From JBBQBQ01 sp038317685 (GTDB lineage Bacteria > Desulfobacterota > Desulfuromonadia > Desulfuromonadales > DDH964): a DNA stretch of 14,985 bases. This document shows, piece by piece, positions 8,286 to 14,985 of the stretch; position 1 is the stretch's first letter, and each line of letters begins with the position of its first letter. Below the pieces are notes generated by a model, which was not told where the DNA came from, made no database searches, and saw nothing but the letters and a program-made list of their open reading frames with translations. The position numbers and the translations under genes were made by a program. The stretch lies in contig JBBQBQ010000071.1 in NCBI GenBank assembly GCA_038317685.1, positions 1-14,985 on the forward strand, in the 5' to 3' direction.

Positions 8286-9428
8286 TCATGAAATGTTCTT
8301 TTCGTAGATACGATATTTTTTGTAGAGTTTGCCGCCCATAAGTTCACAGCCGCGCTGCATCAGGACGTTGTCCTCAAGAATCCACGACATCTCCGCCCGC
8401 TGGTAGCCCTTCTTCACGGCCGCCTTGAAGGATTCGAGATAGAGCAGCCCCTCGATCCCCTTTTTCCGGTACTCCTTTGCCACCCCCATCACCATCACGC
8501 GGATGTCGCTGATCTTTCGGGAATACCAGAGGAATTTCGCGATCCCCAGGAGTCCGAGGGCGCCGTTGAGCTTGCCCAGGACCTGGTTGTAATCAGGAAG
8601 CGTCACGATGAACCCCGCCGGCTTGCCATCGACCTCGGCCATGAGCATCAGTTCCGGCACGATCAGCGGCTTGAGCCGTTTCGCCATCGACCCGGTTTCC
8701 GCCTCGGTCATGGGCACAAAGCCCCAGTTGTGGCTCCAGGCGGAGTTGTAAACCTCCTGTACCGCGGCAACCTCGCGCGGGAACTGCTTCATGTTCGCCG
8801 GCCGCACGGTGAGCCCCTGGACCCGCCGCCTTACCGCCGCTGCGAGCCTCTCCAGCCGGTCACCCGCAGCGACGTCCTTGATGGTAACGATGTAGGCGTA
8901 GAGGTCCCGGGCCTTGGTCAGGCCGCAGTGTTCCATGTAGTCGAGGTAGTAGGCCGGCGTATAGGGCATCATGATCATGGGCGGGGCATCGAAGCCTTCG
9001 AGAAGGAACCCGCACTCGTCGTTCGTTGACGGGTTCATCGGGCCCCGCATGATCTCGATATCGCGCGCTTTGAGCCAGTTCGCGGCCGTGTCCAGAAGTT
9101 CCCGGGCGACAGCACGATCGGGAAGGCATTCGAAGAAGCCGAAAAACCCGACCGGTTCATTATGGAATTTGATGTGGTTGCGGTCGATGATCGCGGCGAT
9201 CCGGCCGACGGTTTTCCCGTTCTGACGCGCCAGAAAACAGGCGGCTTCGGCATGGTGGAAAAAAGGGTTCTTCTCTTCGCTCAGGAGAAAGGCGACATCG
9301 TCCCTGAGCGGCGGCACCCAGTGGGGGCTCCCCCGATACACTTTCCACGGGAAGCGGATGAATTCGTTCCTGCCGGACGCGCCGTTGACCTCTTCGATAC
9401 TCACGGGCTTCCTCTCTTGAGCGCTCAC
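8286..9428 (-). CDS. GNAT-fold N-acyltransferase-like protein (paralogue B, candidate bacterial ceramide synthase)
   Basis: This is a 380-residue soluble protein, third gene of operon 1. Its GTG start (9428) overlaps the stop of the oxoamine synthase gene as GTGA (9425-9428). There is no clear ribosome site of its own, so coupling is likely. It shares the full set of blocks with the paralogue at 6114-7235: PHWVPPL, FLAR, TVGRIA, FGFFEC, RGPMNPSTN, LLEGFD, NWGFVP, the GNAT-like EYRKKG loop, SWILEDN and KKYRIYE. Immediate coupling to an Spt-like gene and a reductase mirrors the Caulobacter ceramide pathway, in which a GNAT-like bCerS N-acylates the long-chain base product. I therefore favour N-acylation of 3-ketosphinganine or sphinganine. 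The acyl donor (CoA or ACP) cannot be read from the sequence. An N-acyl amino acid synthase is the main alternative. Confidence 0.88.
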   Translation of the reverse strand: MSAQERKPVSIEEVNGASGRNEFIRFPWKVYRGSPHWVPPLRDDVAFLLSEEKNPFFHHAEAACFLARQNGKTVGRIAAIIDRNHIKFHNEPVGFFGFFECLPDRAVARELLDTAANWLKARDIEIMRGPMNPSTNDECGFLLEGFDAPPMIMMPYTPAYYLDYMEHCGLTKARDLYAYIVTIKDVAAGDRLERLAAAVRRRVQGLTVRPANMKQFPREVAAVQEVYNSAWSHNWGFVPMTEAETGSMAKRLKPLIVPELMLMAEVDGKPAGFIVTLPDYNQVLGKLNGALGLLGIAKFLWYSRKISDIRVMVMGVAKEYRKKGIEGLLYLESFKAAVKKGYQRAEMSWILEDNVLMQRGCELMGGKLYKKYRIYEKNIS

Positions 9429-10681
9429 GGGATCAGGCCGAGCTTTCTGCCGGCCTTCTCAATCACTCCAAGCGCCCGATCGAGCATTTCGTCGCTGTGG
9501 GTGGCCATGTAGCTGGTGCGGATGAGGCACCGGCCAGGGGTTGTGGCCGGTGGCACCACGGGATTCACGAACACCCCCTCATCGTACAGGGTCTTCCACA
9601 TCAGGAACGTGCGCGCCATCTCGCCGATGACGAGGGGGATGATCGGCGTCTCGGCAAACCCCGTGTCGTAGCCCATCTGTCGGAACGCCGTCATCATCTT
9701 TCGCGTGTTGTTCCACAGCCGCTCCCTTCGCTCCGGTTCCCGGTCGATGATGTCGAGCGCGGCGATGACGGACGCCACCGAGGCCGGTGGCGGGCTTGCG
9801 GAGAAGATGAGGGGACGGGAGGTGTGCTTCATGTAGTGGATCACCTCTTCGCTCGCCGCGACGAAGCCGCCGATGGACCCCAGCGACTTGCTGTAGGTGC
9901 CCATGATGAGGTCGACGTCCTGCTCCACCCCGAAGTGCTCCGCCACACCCCGTCCGGTCTTGCCGAGCACCCCGATGCCATGCGCGTCGTCCACCATGAG
10001 CCGCGCCCCGTACTTTTTGCAGACCTCGATGATCTCCGGGAGCGGTGCGATATCCCCTTCCATGCTGTAGACGCCGTCCACGACCACCAGTTTGCCGCGC
10101 TGTCCGCATTCCTTGAGAACATGGGCGAGGCTGCCCATATCGTTGTGCTTGAACTTTTTGACTTCGGCAAAGGAGACCCGGCAGGCGTCGATGATGCTGG
10201 CGTGGTCGAGCTTGTCGATTACCACCACGTCGTGCTTGCCGGCGAGGGACGAGATGATCCCGATATTGGTCTGATAGCCCGTGGAAAAGGTGAGTGCCGC
10301 GTCTTTGCGAAAGAATGCCGCCAACTTTTCCTCCAGGGCGACGTGAATGTCGAGGGTGCCGTTGAGAAAGCGCGAACCCGCGCAGCCGCTGCCGTAGCGC
10401 TCAATTGCCGCGATGGCCGCTTGCTTGACCTGCGGATGGTTGGTCAGCCCGAGATAATTGTTGGACCCGAGCATGATCATCTTCCTGCCCTCGACGATCA
10501 CCTCGGGGCTCTGCTCCGATTCCACGGCATGGAAATAGGGATACAGCCCGGCGGCCATAACCTCCTTCGCAGTCGTGAACTTCCGACATTTATCGAATAA
10601 ATCCGGCGTCCTCGCTTCAAGTACCCGCGGCAACTCCGGCGTCTCCTCTACAGCCAATTGTGTTTTCTGTACCACTGCCAT
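9425..10681 (-). CDS. spt: Alpha-oxoamine synthase, probable serine palmitoyltransferase
   Basis: This 418-residue PLP enzyme would condense an amino acid with an acyl thioester, with decarboxylation, to give a 3-keto amine. That is the committed step of sphingolipid synthesis if the substrate is serine. Visible active-site features are LDHASI (His160, stacks on PLP), VDDAHG (Asp231, His234), GTYSKS (Lys265, Schiff base), SASPPP (294-299) and PPAT followed by IRTS (Arg388). The TxSKS Lys motif and the SASPPP segment resemble Spt more than KBL or BioF, which usually have TLGKA-type motifs. Length matches soluble bacterial homodimeric Spt (~400-420). ATG 10681 lies 34 bp inside the end of the upstream reductase gene, and the next gene overlaps its stop. 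Alternatives are glycine C-acetyltransferase, 8-amino-7-oxononanoate synthase, or a cysteate-using capnine synthase. No biotin or threonine-catabolism genes are nearby. The superfamily is certain and Spt is likely. Confidence 0.93.
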   Translation of the reverse strand: MAVVQKTQLAVEETPELPRVLEARTPDLFDKCRKFTTAKEVMAAGLYPYFHAVESEQSPEVIVEGRKMIMLGSNNYLGLTNHPQVKQAAIAAIERYGSGCAGSRFLNGTLDIHVALEEKLAAFFRKDAALTFSTGYQTNIGIISSLAGKHDVVVIDKLDHASIIDACRVSFAEVKKFKHNDMGSLAHVLKECGQRGKLVVVDGVYSMEGDIAPLPEIIEVCKKYGARLMVDDAHGIGVLGKTGRGVAEHFGVEQDVDLIMGTYSKSLGSIGGFVAASEEVIHYMKHTSRPLIFSASPPPASVASVIAALDIIDREPERRERLWNNTRKMMTAFRQMGYDTGFAETPIIPLVIGEMARTFLMWKTLYDEGVFVNPVVPPATTPGRCLIRTSYMATHSDEMLDRALGVIEKAGRKLGLIP

Positions 10682-11634
10682 GTGAGTTCCAGCCCTTTCT
10701 CGAGGGAATACTCCGCCCGGAAGCAGAGGTCATTTTCGATCTTGCCCAGATCGCACAACCAATATCGTTGGGCGGCTTCCTGCACTTTCTGGCGGTTCGC
10801 AACCGCCGGCTTGTTGGTGAACAGGCTGCCGACTTCGGCAACGAGGCCGACCAGGTAGGCCAACCCGTAGGGAATTTTGATCGTACGCGCCTGCACACCG
10901 CCTGTCGAGAGCAGCAATTCCCTGAATTCCGCCCACGAGTAGGACCGGTTCTCCGCCACAAAATAAGCGCTGCCGCTCACCGTTTTGCGTTCAGCCAGGA
11001 GCAGTAGCGCTGCGGTAAGGTCCTCGACGTAGCACAGGTTGAGATACCGATCTCCGCCCGTCATCTCGAGAATCAGGCCGCGGCTGGCCCAGCGGAACAG
11101 TTCGTACACGTCCGTATCTCTCGGTCCGTAAACGACCGGCGGACGGAGAATCACCACGGGAAGACGGTCCTGATAACCACGCACTTCGTCTTCGGCGCGC
11201 AGCTTGCTCCAACCATAAGCGGAGACGGGATGCGGTGTGCTGCCCTCGTCGACCGGTCGTCCGTCAGGACTCGGGCCGACCGCCGCCTGGCTGGACACCA
11301 GGATGAATTTCTCAATGCCGGGATTGTGGCGTGCGCATGCCGCTAAAAGATTCTTCGTGCCGAGGTGGTTTACGAGGTCATAGTCGCGGGGGTGTCTGGC
11401 CTTGGTCAGTCCGGCGCAATGAAATACGAGCGAGACCCCCTGCACGGCGACAACGAGCGACTCGGGCTGGGTGCAGTCGCCCTCTATGAGTCGCATCTTA
11501 AGGCCCTCAAGCCAGCGCAGACGCCGTAGGTTCCTCGCCAGACAGGTGACCGAATAACCGTTCCGGAGCAGCCGTTCGACAAGATGACTTCCGACAAAGC
11601 CGGTTCCGCCCGTAACCAGTACCCGTCGTGACAC
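10648..11634 (-). CDS. NAD(P)-dependent epimerase/dehydratase-family (extended SDR) reductase, candidate 3-ketosphinganine/ceramide reductase
   Basis: This is a 328-residue extended short-chain dehydrogenase. The Rossmann glycine motif is GGTGFVG (residues 9-15) and the catalytic set is Ser114/Ser115 with YGWSK (Tyr140, Lys144). A substrate-domain half follows (RPPVVYGPRD, then YVEDL). The start is GTG 11634, preceded by GAGGGAG about 10 nt upstream. It is the first gene of operon 1, and its end overlaps the start of the Spt-like gene by 34 bp. Bacterial ceramide pathways use an extended SDR (CerR in Caulobacter) to reduce the 3-keto group made by Spt, and the tight coupling here makes this the best guess. 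Other members of the same family act as sterol/steroid-type 3-beta-hydroxy dehydrogenases or nucleotide-sugar epimerases. No sugar-nucleotide genes are nearby. Family sure; substrate inferred. Confidence 0.92.
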   Translation of the reverse strand: MSRRVLVTGGTGFVGSHLVERLLRNGYSVTCLARNLRRLRWLEGLKMRLIEGDCTQPESLVVAVQGVSLVFHCAGLTKARHPRDYDLVNHLGTKNLLAACARHNPGIEKFILVSSQAAVGPSPDGRPVDEGSTPHPVSAYGWSKLRAEDEVRGYQDRLPVVILRPPVVYGPRDTDVYELFRWASRGLILEMTGGDRYLNLCYVEDLTAALLLLAERKTVSGSAYFVAENRSYSWAEFRELLLSTGGVQARTIKIPYGLAYLVGLVAEVGSLFTNKPAVANRQKVQEAAQRYWLCDLGKIENDLCFRAEYSLEKGLELTWQWYRKHNWL

Positions 11635-11676
11635 TGCCTGCTCCCTCGTCTCTTCCCATGGAACGCCTTGGATCTA

Positions 11677-11704
11677 ATTTTAACCTAATAATCGGTAATG
11701 AAAA
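11677..11704 (-). promoter_or_regulatory. Candidate promoter for operon 1
   Basis: On the minus strand, TTTTCA (11704-11699), a 16-bp spacer and TAAAAT (11682-11677) give a fair sigma-70-like pair. The predicted start is near 11670, about 36 nt upstream of the GTG at 11634. The -10 match is 5/6 and the -35 match 4/6, inside an AT-rich patch. Confidence 0.3.
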
Positions 11705-11729
11705 GACGTGCCCGACGGTATGACTTGAC

Positions 11730-11867
11730 TCAAATTAAATGTAACCGGAAGGGGTAGCGGAAATGTTTCGTTGCCTCATATTGCGGATAACCGAAAGGAG
11801 CCTGCCCTATCTGTAATCCCGTCGTGATTATTTGGAGGCGATTCAAGAGTGTCAAGTAAATTTAACC
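11730..11867 (+). repeat. Pair of imperfect direct repeats (11730-11746 and 11852-11867)
   Basis: TCAAATTAAATGTAACC and TCAAGTAAATTTAACC match at most positions with one gap, in the same orientation, with starts 122 bp apart. They could be a binding site pair or remnants of a mobile-element end next to the tRNA scar. AT-rich sequence makes a chance match possible. Confidence 0.25.
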
Positions 11868-11905
11868 ACGTTAGCTTCCCTGGGATTTGCTGGAATTGTG
11901 TCATC

Positions 11906-11947
11906 CGCACGCATAGGTCGAGAGTTCGATCCTCTTCGGCTCCACCA
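11906..11947 (+). pseudogene. 3' fragment of a tRNA gene (tRNA-Ala-like), possible attachment-site remnant
   Basis: The segment reads as the last part of a tRNA. Anticodon-stem-like GCACGCAT is followed by AGGTC, a T-stem GAGAG (11920-11924), the T-loop TTCGATC, CTCTT, the acceptor 3' strand CGGCTCC (11937-11943), A73 and an encoded CCA (11945-11947). GCACGCA...AGGTC and GCTCCACCA are typical of tRNA-Ala, and U70 allows the alanine G3:U70 pair. No matching 5' half (GGGGCCG or GGAGCCG, D-arm) lies upstream where a 76-nt tRNA would begin, near 11872. The anticodon loop does not close, so this is a fragment. A tmRNA 3' end is a less likely alternative. Such 3' pieces are what integrative elements leave at the end far from the intact tRNA. 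Confidence 0.6.
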
Positions 11948-11954
11948 ATAGGCA

Positions 11955-11984
11955 CAAGGGGCCAGGCTATTGCCTGGCCCCTTG
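11955..11984 (+). terminator. Strong 13-bp hairpin, probable terminator of the former tRNA gene
   Basis: A perfect inverted repeat (C-AAGGGGCCAGGC, loop TATT, GCCTGGCCCCTT-G) begins 8 nt after the tRNA CCA end. The downstream plus-strand tract is pyrimidine-rich but not a clean T-run. It could also stop minus-strand transcription leaving the 12063 gene, though no T-run follows on that side either. Confidence 0.6.
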
Positions 11985-12062
11985 CCCTCTTCCCGTTTCC
12001 GTTTGCCGGTCACCCCAGTTACGGTTGGCGGCGGCAGGTTCCTGTCAGCAATCGTCGCACCG

Positions 12063-12473
12063 TTATTTTTTCTCGGATTCCTTAGCCTGCAGGTTCTGCA
12101 GAGCCAGCAGGGCATCTTCCCGCAGCACGCTTTGCGGATAATCCTTTAAAAAACTGTCGAATTTGGCCATCGCCTCGACGGTATTGCCGGCGGTAGCGGT
12201 CTGGAAGGCGTTGTTGAAATTGGTAAACTCCGTCTCATTGACCTGCACCTGGGGCTCTTCCCCCTTCCAGTAGAGACTGTCGTTGGACTGGTCCTTCCCT
12301 CCCCGCACGCCACCAACCGCAGTGGTTACGGTCCCTTTTTTCTGAGGGGTGATCTTCTCCAGTTTGTTTTTGAGGGTTTGCCAGAAACCGCCGTCAGCGG
12401 CTGGTTCGGTGGCAAAAACGCTAGCGGCGCAGAGACAGAGCAAAAGCAGGACGACGGTAAGGATGCGATGCAT
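12063..12473 (-). CDS. Small secreted TPR-like protein
   Basis: This is a 136-residue protein. The start is ATG 12473 with a strong GAGGAGG site upstream. The N-terminus is a clear Sec signal peptide: a basic start, a Leu/Val-rich core and a likely cut after SVFA (residue 21). A lipobox is not convincing. The mature part has a VTTAVGGVRG segment (about 49-58) and a SLYWKGE stretch. A helical C-terminal half (about 82-134) has a single TPR-like pattern (FNNAFQTA, AMAKFDSFLKDYPQS, ALLALQNL) like those in periplasmic YbgF/CpoB-type proteins. It is 53 bp downstream of the large NHL/TPR gene, probably in the same operon, and may act with it at the cell envelope. I do not recognise a named family. 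Confidence 0.85.
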   Translation of the reverse strand: MHRILTVVLLLLCLCAASVFATEPAADGGFWQTLKNKLEKITPQKKGTVTTAVGGVRGGKDQSNDSLYWKGEEPQVQVNETEFTNFNNAFQTATAGNTVEAMAKFDSFLKDYPQSVLREDALLALQNLQAKESEKK

Positions 12474-12526
12474 GGGGGCCTCCTCAATTTAGGGTTGTCG
12501 GCCAAAAAACCAGAGATCAGAGAATT

Positions 12527-14985
12527 TCAGTAAGGGGTGCCGAGGGCGATGGCCAAGGCCCGATAGCTGGCCCCGATTTCAGGCATGAGGGTCAACGCTC
12601 GCTGAAAAGCCTTAGCGGCTTCAGATTTTTTATCCAGCCGCAGTTGGGAGCGAGCCAGGTTCACCCAGACAAAGGGATCGGCCGGGTCGACCCGGACAGA
12701 GTCAGCATAAGCCGCCGCGGCTTGGGCATAACGTTCGGTGAGGAAATAGGCGTTACCGAGGTTGTTGTGCAGTGCCGCGTCATCGGGAAGCATCACCCGG
12801 GCTTTTTCAAAGATGGTGATCGACTCGTTGACCTCGCCGGCCTTGGCGTAGGCAATGCCGAGCTGCATCAGGGCCCAGCCGTCGTCCGGGTTTTTTTTGA
12901 GGCGGGTCAGATAAGGTTGACTGAGCGTCTGCACCCTGATTTTACGCAGAGTCGGCAGCTCATCCTTGAAGCGGGTTTCGATGGCAGCCCTTGAGACCTC
13001 GGCGGGACGCCAATCGGTCATCGGGAGGCTGGCTGGTTTGTAACGTTCCCAGGCACTACGGATGTTGATGGTGGTCAGCCCCTTGTCCTGCCACTGCTGG
13101 TAGTTGCGGATGCCGGTCTCCCAGGCCTTCATGAAGGGGGAGCCGACCTGGGTCACTTCGATCGGGATCCAGAGATTTCCCTCAAATTCGACCAGCATTC
13201 CGGCCAAGGAGTCGGCCATGGCTGCCTGATCCCGATAGGGGGCCAGCATCATGAACATGTGCCCGGGGACCTCCAGCACCTTGGTGGAAATGCCAATGCT
13301 CTCCAGCATCGAGGCATAAAGGCCGACCAGGTCGTCGCAGTCGCCGGAGCGCCGGTTGAGGGTCTCGCGAGGGTATTGCAGGTAGTCGACGAAATCGGTC
13401 TTCCCCGAGGTGATCTGGTAGGGGTTACTCGGGTCCTGCAGGTAGCCGACCCCGAGGACTCCAAGGGCGTCGAAGGCGATGCCGGCGTAGAGAAGGGGAT
13501 CGTCGAATTCATTGAACTGGCTGATGACAGACCGGGTGAATTCCAGGATCACCGGGTCCTTGGGGGTGACGAAAGCCGAGAACCGCTCTCGTTCGTCCCA
13601 GGTCATGCGGTGTTTTTCGAAGATTTTGACGGTGTGGATTTTGGCGTAGGTCTTCAATTCCTGGTTCTTGAAATAGGACGCCGAGATCTCTCCCTGTACC
13701 GGTGTGTCTTCGGTTATGGTCAAAATCTGGTTGTTGAAAACTGCGCGCAGGGTGATCTCTTCGCTGGTCCGAGGGCCAAGGTTGCGCAGTTCGATCTCGG
13801 TGGGGAAATCCATGAACCCCTTGACGTTGAAGGCGACCTTGATGTTGGAAATCTGGTCGCGGGTATTGTTGGTGATGCGCAGCCGGCCGATCCCCTCGGT
13901 TTCGTAGAACTTGTAGGTATTCGAAAAAACATCCGACAACCAAAGGACGGCGATCTCAAGGGGCGGCAAGGTTGCCACCTGGGTCCGGATATCGACCGGG
14001 ACCCTGGTGCTTTCGACATCATCAACGCTAACCGCCGATACCAGATACCGGTAGGCCGTATCCGGCTCCAGATTCCCCTCATAAAAACCGGGCGTAGCAG
14101 ATTTACCGACCAGCACCGGTTGACCGTTGACGAGCCGGTAGATGCGGAATTCACCTTCGGCGGCCGCCGAACCGGGCTGCCAGGTGATGTCGGTCGACCA
14201 CTCCTGGGTGGTGGCGGCCAGGTTCACCGGGGTGCCTGGAACGACCTTGCTCGGCAACAGATCCAAGGGGGGAGTCGCCGCGCTCTCATTGCCGTCCCGG
14301 GATAGGGCGCTGACCCGGTAATAATAGTGCTGGTCGGGGCGGACGTCGCGGTCGAGATAGGTATTCTCCATCAGGTCGCCCAAGGGCTGGTAAGCGGTGT
14401 TTGGCTGGAGGCTGCGATAAAGGCGGAAGCCGGTCACATAGCTCTCGCGGTTTTTGTCCCAGTAAAGGTTGGTCTGGCGCTGACCGGCAGTTCCCGAGAG
14501 GCTGGTCGGCATAGCTGCCGTGTATTGAATGACGAAGGATTGAATGCGGCGGTTGCCGGTGTCGGCGACCAGGATTTCGGTGTCGCTGCGCGCGAGGATC
14601 GCTGACGGTTTGAGCAGGTCGCCCGGCCCCTTGCCGGCGGCACCGAATTCCCGCAGGAATTCGCCGTTGAAGTTGAAGGCTTTGACAGACGCTGTGCCGG
14701 CGTCGAGAACCAAAATTTCGTTGGGAGTCACGGTCAGACCGGCCGGCTTGTCGAATTGCCCTGGTTTCGAACCGCGGCGGCCGAAGGAGCGGAGGCGTTC
14801 CCCTTGCTGATTGAAGATGCTGATGACGCCGCTGTCGGTGTCAAGAACCAGCAGATTATCCCGATCGTCGAGGGCCAGCAGCTCGGGATTCTCGAAAAGG
14901 CTTTCTCCCCGGTTAACACCGAGGAGATTCAGAAAGGTTCCCGAGGCATTGAAGACCTGGACCCGTTCGTTGTCCTGGTCGGCAA
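12527..14985 (-). CDS. NHL-propeller / FN3 / transglutaminase-like / TPR envelope protein, N-terminus beyond right edge
   Basis: 818 residues are visible. The frame stays open to the right edge, so the true start lies outside; the GTG at 14731 falls inside an NHL repeat and is not the start. Domains in order: NHL-type beta-propeller repeats (visible ~1-150; LLVLDTDS, EILVLDAG, EILVADTGNRRI); two fibronectin type III domains (~155-335; FRLYRS...YYYRVSA and FRIYRL...YRYLVSA); an Ig-like segment (~340-480; LRITNNT); a transglutaminase-like domain with GDCDD (Cys549), PGHMF (His575) and WIPIEVT, where Glu may serve as third residue; and three TPRs at the C-terminus (~690-818). This layout fits a large extracytoplasmic scaffold or peptidase-like protein that binds partners through the propeller and TPRs. 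The next gene encodes a small secreted TPR-like protein and is probably its operon partner. No link to the lipid genes is seen. Domain calls are firm; the role is unknown. Confidence 0.9.
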   Translation of the reverse strand, partial: ADQDNERVQVFNASGTFLNLLGVNRGESLFENPELLALDDRDNLLVLDTDSGVISIFNQQGERLRSFGRRGSKPGQFDKPAGLTVTPNEILVLDAGTASVKAFNFNGEFLREFGAAGKGPGDLLKPSAILARSDTEILVADTGNRRIQSFVIQYTAAMPTSLSGTAGQRQTNLYWDKNRESYVTGFRLYRSLQPNTAYQPLGDLMENTYLDRDVRPDQHYYYRVSALSRDGNESAATPPLDLLPSKVVPGTPVNLAATTQEWSTDITWQPGSAAAEGEFRIYRLVNGQPVLVGKSATPGFYEGNLEPDTAYRYLVSAVSVDDVESTRVPVDIRTQVATLPPLEIAVLWLSDVFSNTYKFYETEGIGRLRITNNTRDQISNIKVAFNVKGFMDFPTEIELRNLGPRTSEEITLRAVFNNQILTITEDTPVQGEISASYFKNQELKTYAKIHTVKIFEKHRMTWDERERFSAFVTPKDPVILEFTRSVISQFNEFDDPLLYAGIAFDALGVLGVGYLQDPSNPYQITSGKTDFVDYLQYPRETLNRRSGDCDDLVGLYASMLESIGISTKVLEVPGHMFMMLAPYRDQAAMADSLAGMLVEFEGNLWIPIEVTQVGSPFMKAWETGIRNYQQWQDKGLTTINIRSAWERYKPASLPMTDWRPAEVSRAAIETRFKDELPTLRKIRVQTLSQPYLTRLKKNPDDGWALMQLGIAYAKAGEVNESITIFEKARVMLPDDAALHNNLGNAYFLTERYAQAAAAYADSVRVDPADPFVWVNLARSQLRLDKKSEAAKAFQRALTLMPEIGASYRALAIALGTPY

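Larger units (their letters stand above)
11635..12062. other. Non-coding gap between the lipid locus and the envelope operon
   Basis: This 428-bp stretch is locally AT-rich (about 11670-11745 and 11845-11870) compared with the GC-rich genes around it. It contains a possible operon 1 promoter, two imperfect direct repeats, a tRNA 3' fragment and a strong hairpin, described separately. I see no credible gene. Short frames across 11849-12115 on both strands only translate the tRNA fragment and its surroundings. Confidence 0.7.

Noticed and set aside
7391..8347. 318-residue minus-strand frame opposite the PAP2 gene
   Set aside because: The plus strand encodes a clear PAP2 enzyme with catalytic motifs; the antisense product is charged, compositionally odd and without motifs.
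9497..10600. 367-residue plus-strand frame opposite the oxoamine synthase
   Set aside because: It is His/Asp/Arg-rich, typical of an antisense shadow of a GC-rich gene; the minus strand has all the PLP-enzyme motifs.
11872..11947. A complete tRNA gene
   Set aside because: Only the T-arm and acceptor 3' side are intact. The upstream 30-40 bases show no D-arm, anticodon stem or complementary acceptor strand.
11849..12115. Short overlapping frames on both strands (78 and 87 residues)
   Set aside because: They translate the tRNA fragment and the hairpin; the GSNSRP-type peptide is a well-known false product of tRNA 3' ends.
13259..14305. 348-residue plus-strand frame opposite the NHL/FN3 gene
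   Set aside because: It is a shadow of the minus-strand FN3/transglutaminase region; no recognisable domain.
1..14985. CRISPR arrays, transposases, integrases
   Set aside because: No regularly spaced repeats and no recombinase or transposase motifs were seen on either strand.

Overview
The window is GC-rich and densely coded. It looks like a chromosomal segment from a Gram-negative bacterium. The protein style (NHL/FN3/TPR envelope proteins, a Pfa-like polyketide synthase, a sphingolipid-type oxoamine synthase) is most suggestive of Desulfuromonadota/Geobacter-like 'deltaproteobacteria'. That placement is inferred from protein character, not from a marker gene.

Left and centre (1-11634) hold what reads as one lipid-building locus in three transcription units. 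Operon 1 (minus strand, 11634 to 8286) is an NAD-dependent epimerase/dehydratase-type reductase, a serine-palmitoyltransferase-like alpha-oxoamine synthase, and a GNAT-like acyltransferase. Each gene overlaps the next. Operon 2 (minus strand, 7235 to beyond base 1) is a second, paralogous GNAT-like acyltransferase, a small protein with a papain/LRAT-like His...Asn-Cys pattern, and a giant synthase. The visible domains of the synthase are two tandem nitronate-monooxygenase (NMO/PfaD-like) domains, KS, AT and ACP; the gene runs off the left edge. Between the operons, on the plus strand, is a membrane PAP2-family enzyme of the inositol-phosphorylceramide-synthase/phosphatase type. It is divergent from operon 2 and ends 1 bp from the convergent end of operon 1.

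The set of oxoamine synthase, reductase and acyltransferase parallels the bacterial ceramide pathway known from Caulobacter (Spt, CerR, bCerS). The new element is a dedicated Pfa-like megasynthase with its own ACP, plus a second acyltransferase, an NC-motif protein and a PAP2 enzyme. My working hypothesis is a sphingolipid or ceramide-like lipid whose acyl chain is made by the synthase and attached by one of the two acyltransferases. The chemistry is inferred.

At 11635-12062 there is a non-coding, partly AT-rich gap. It carries a possible operon 1 promoter, two imperfect direct repeats, and a tRNA-Ala-like 3' fragment ending in CCA, followed by a perfect 13-bp hairpin. The fragment has the form of a tRNA attachment-site remnant and may mark the right edge of an island lying to its left.

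The right end (12063-14985, minus strand) is a separate envelope operon. It holds a large NHL-propeller/FN3/transglutaminase-like/TPR protein, partial at the right edge, followed by a small secreted TPR-like protein.
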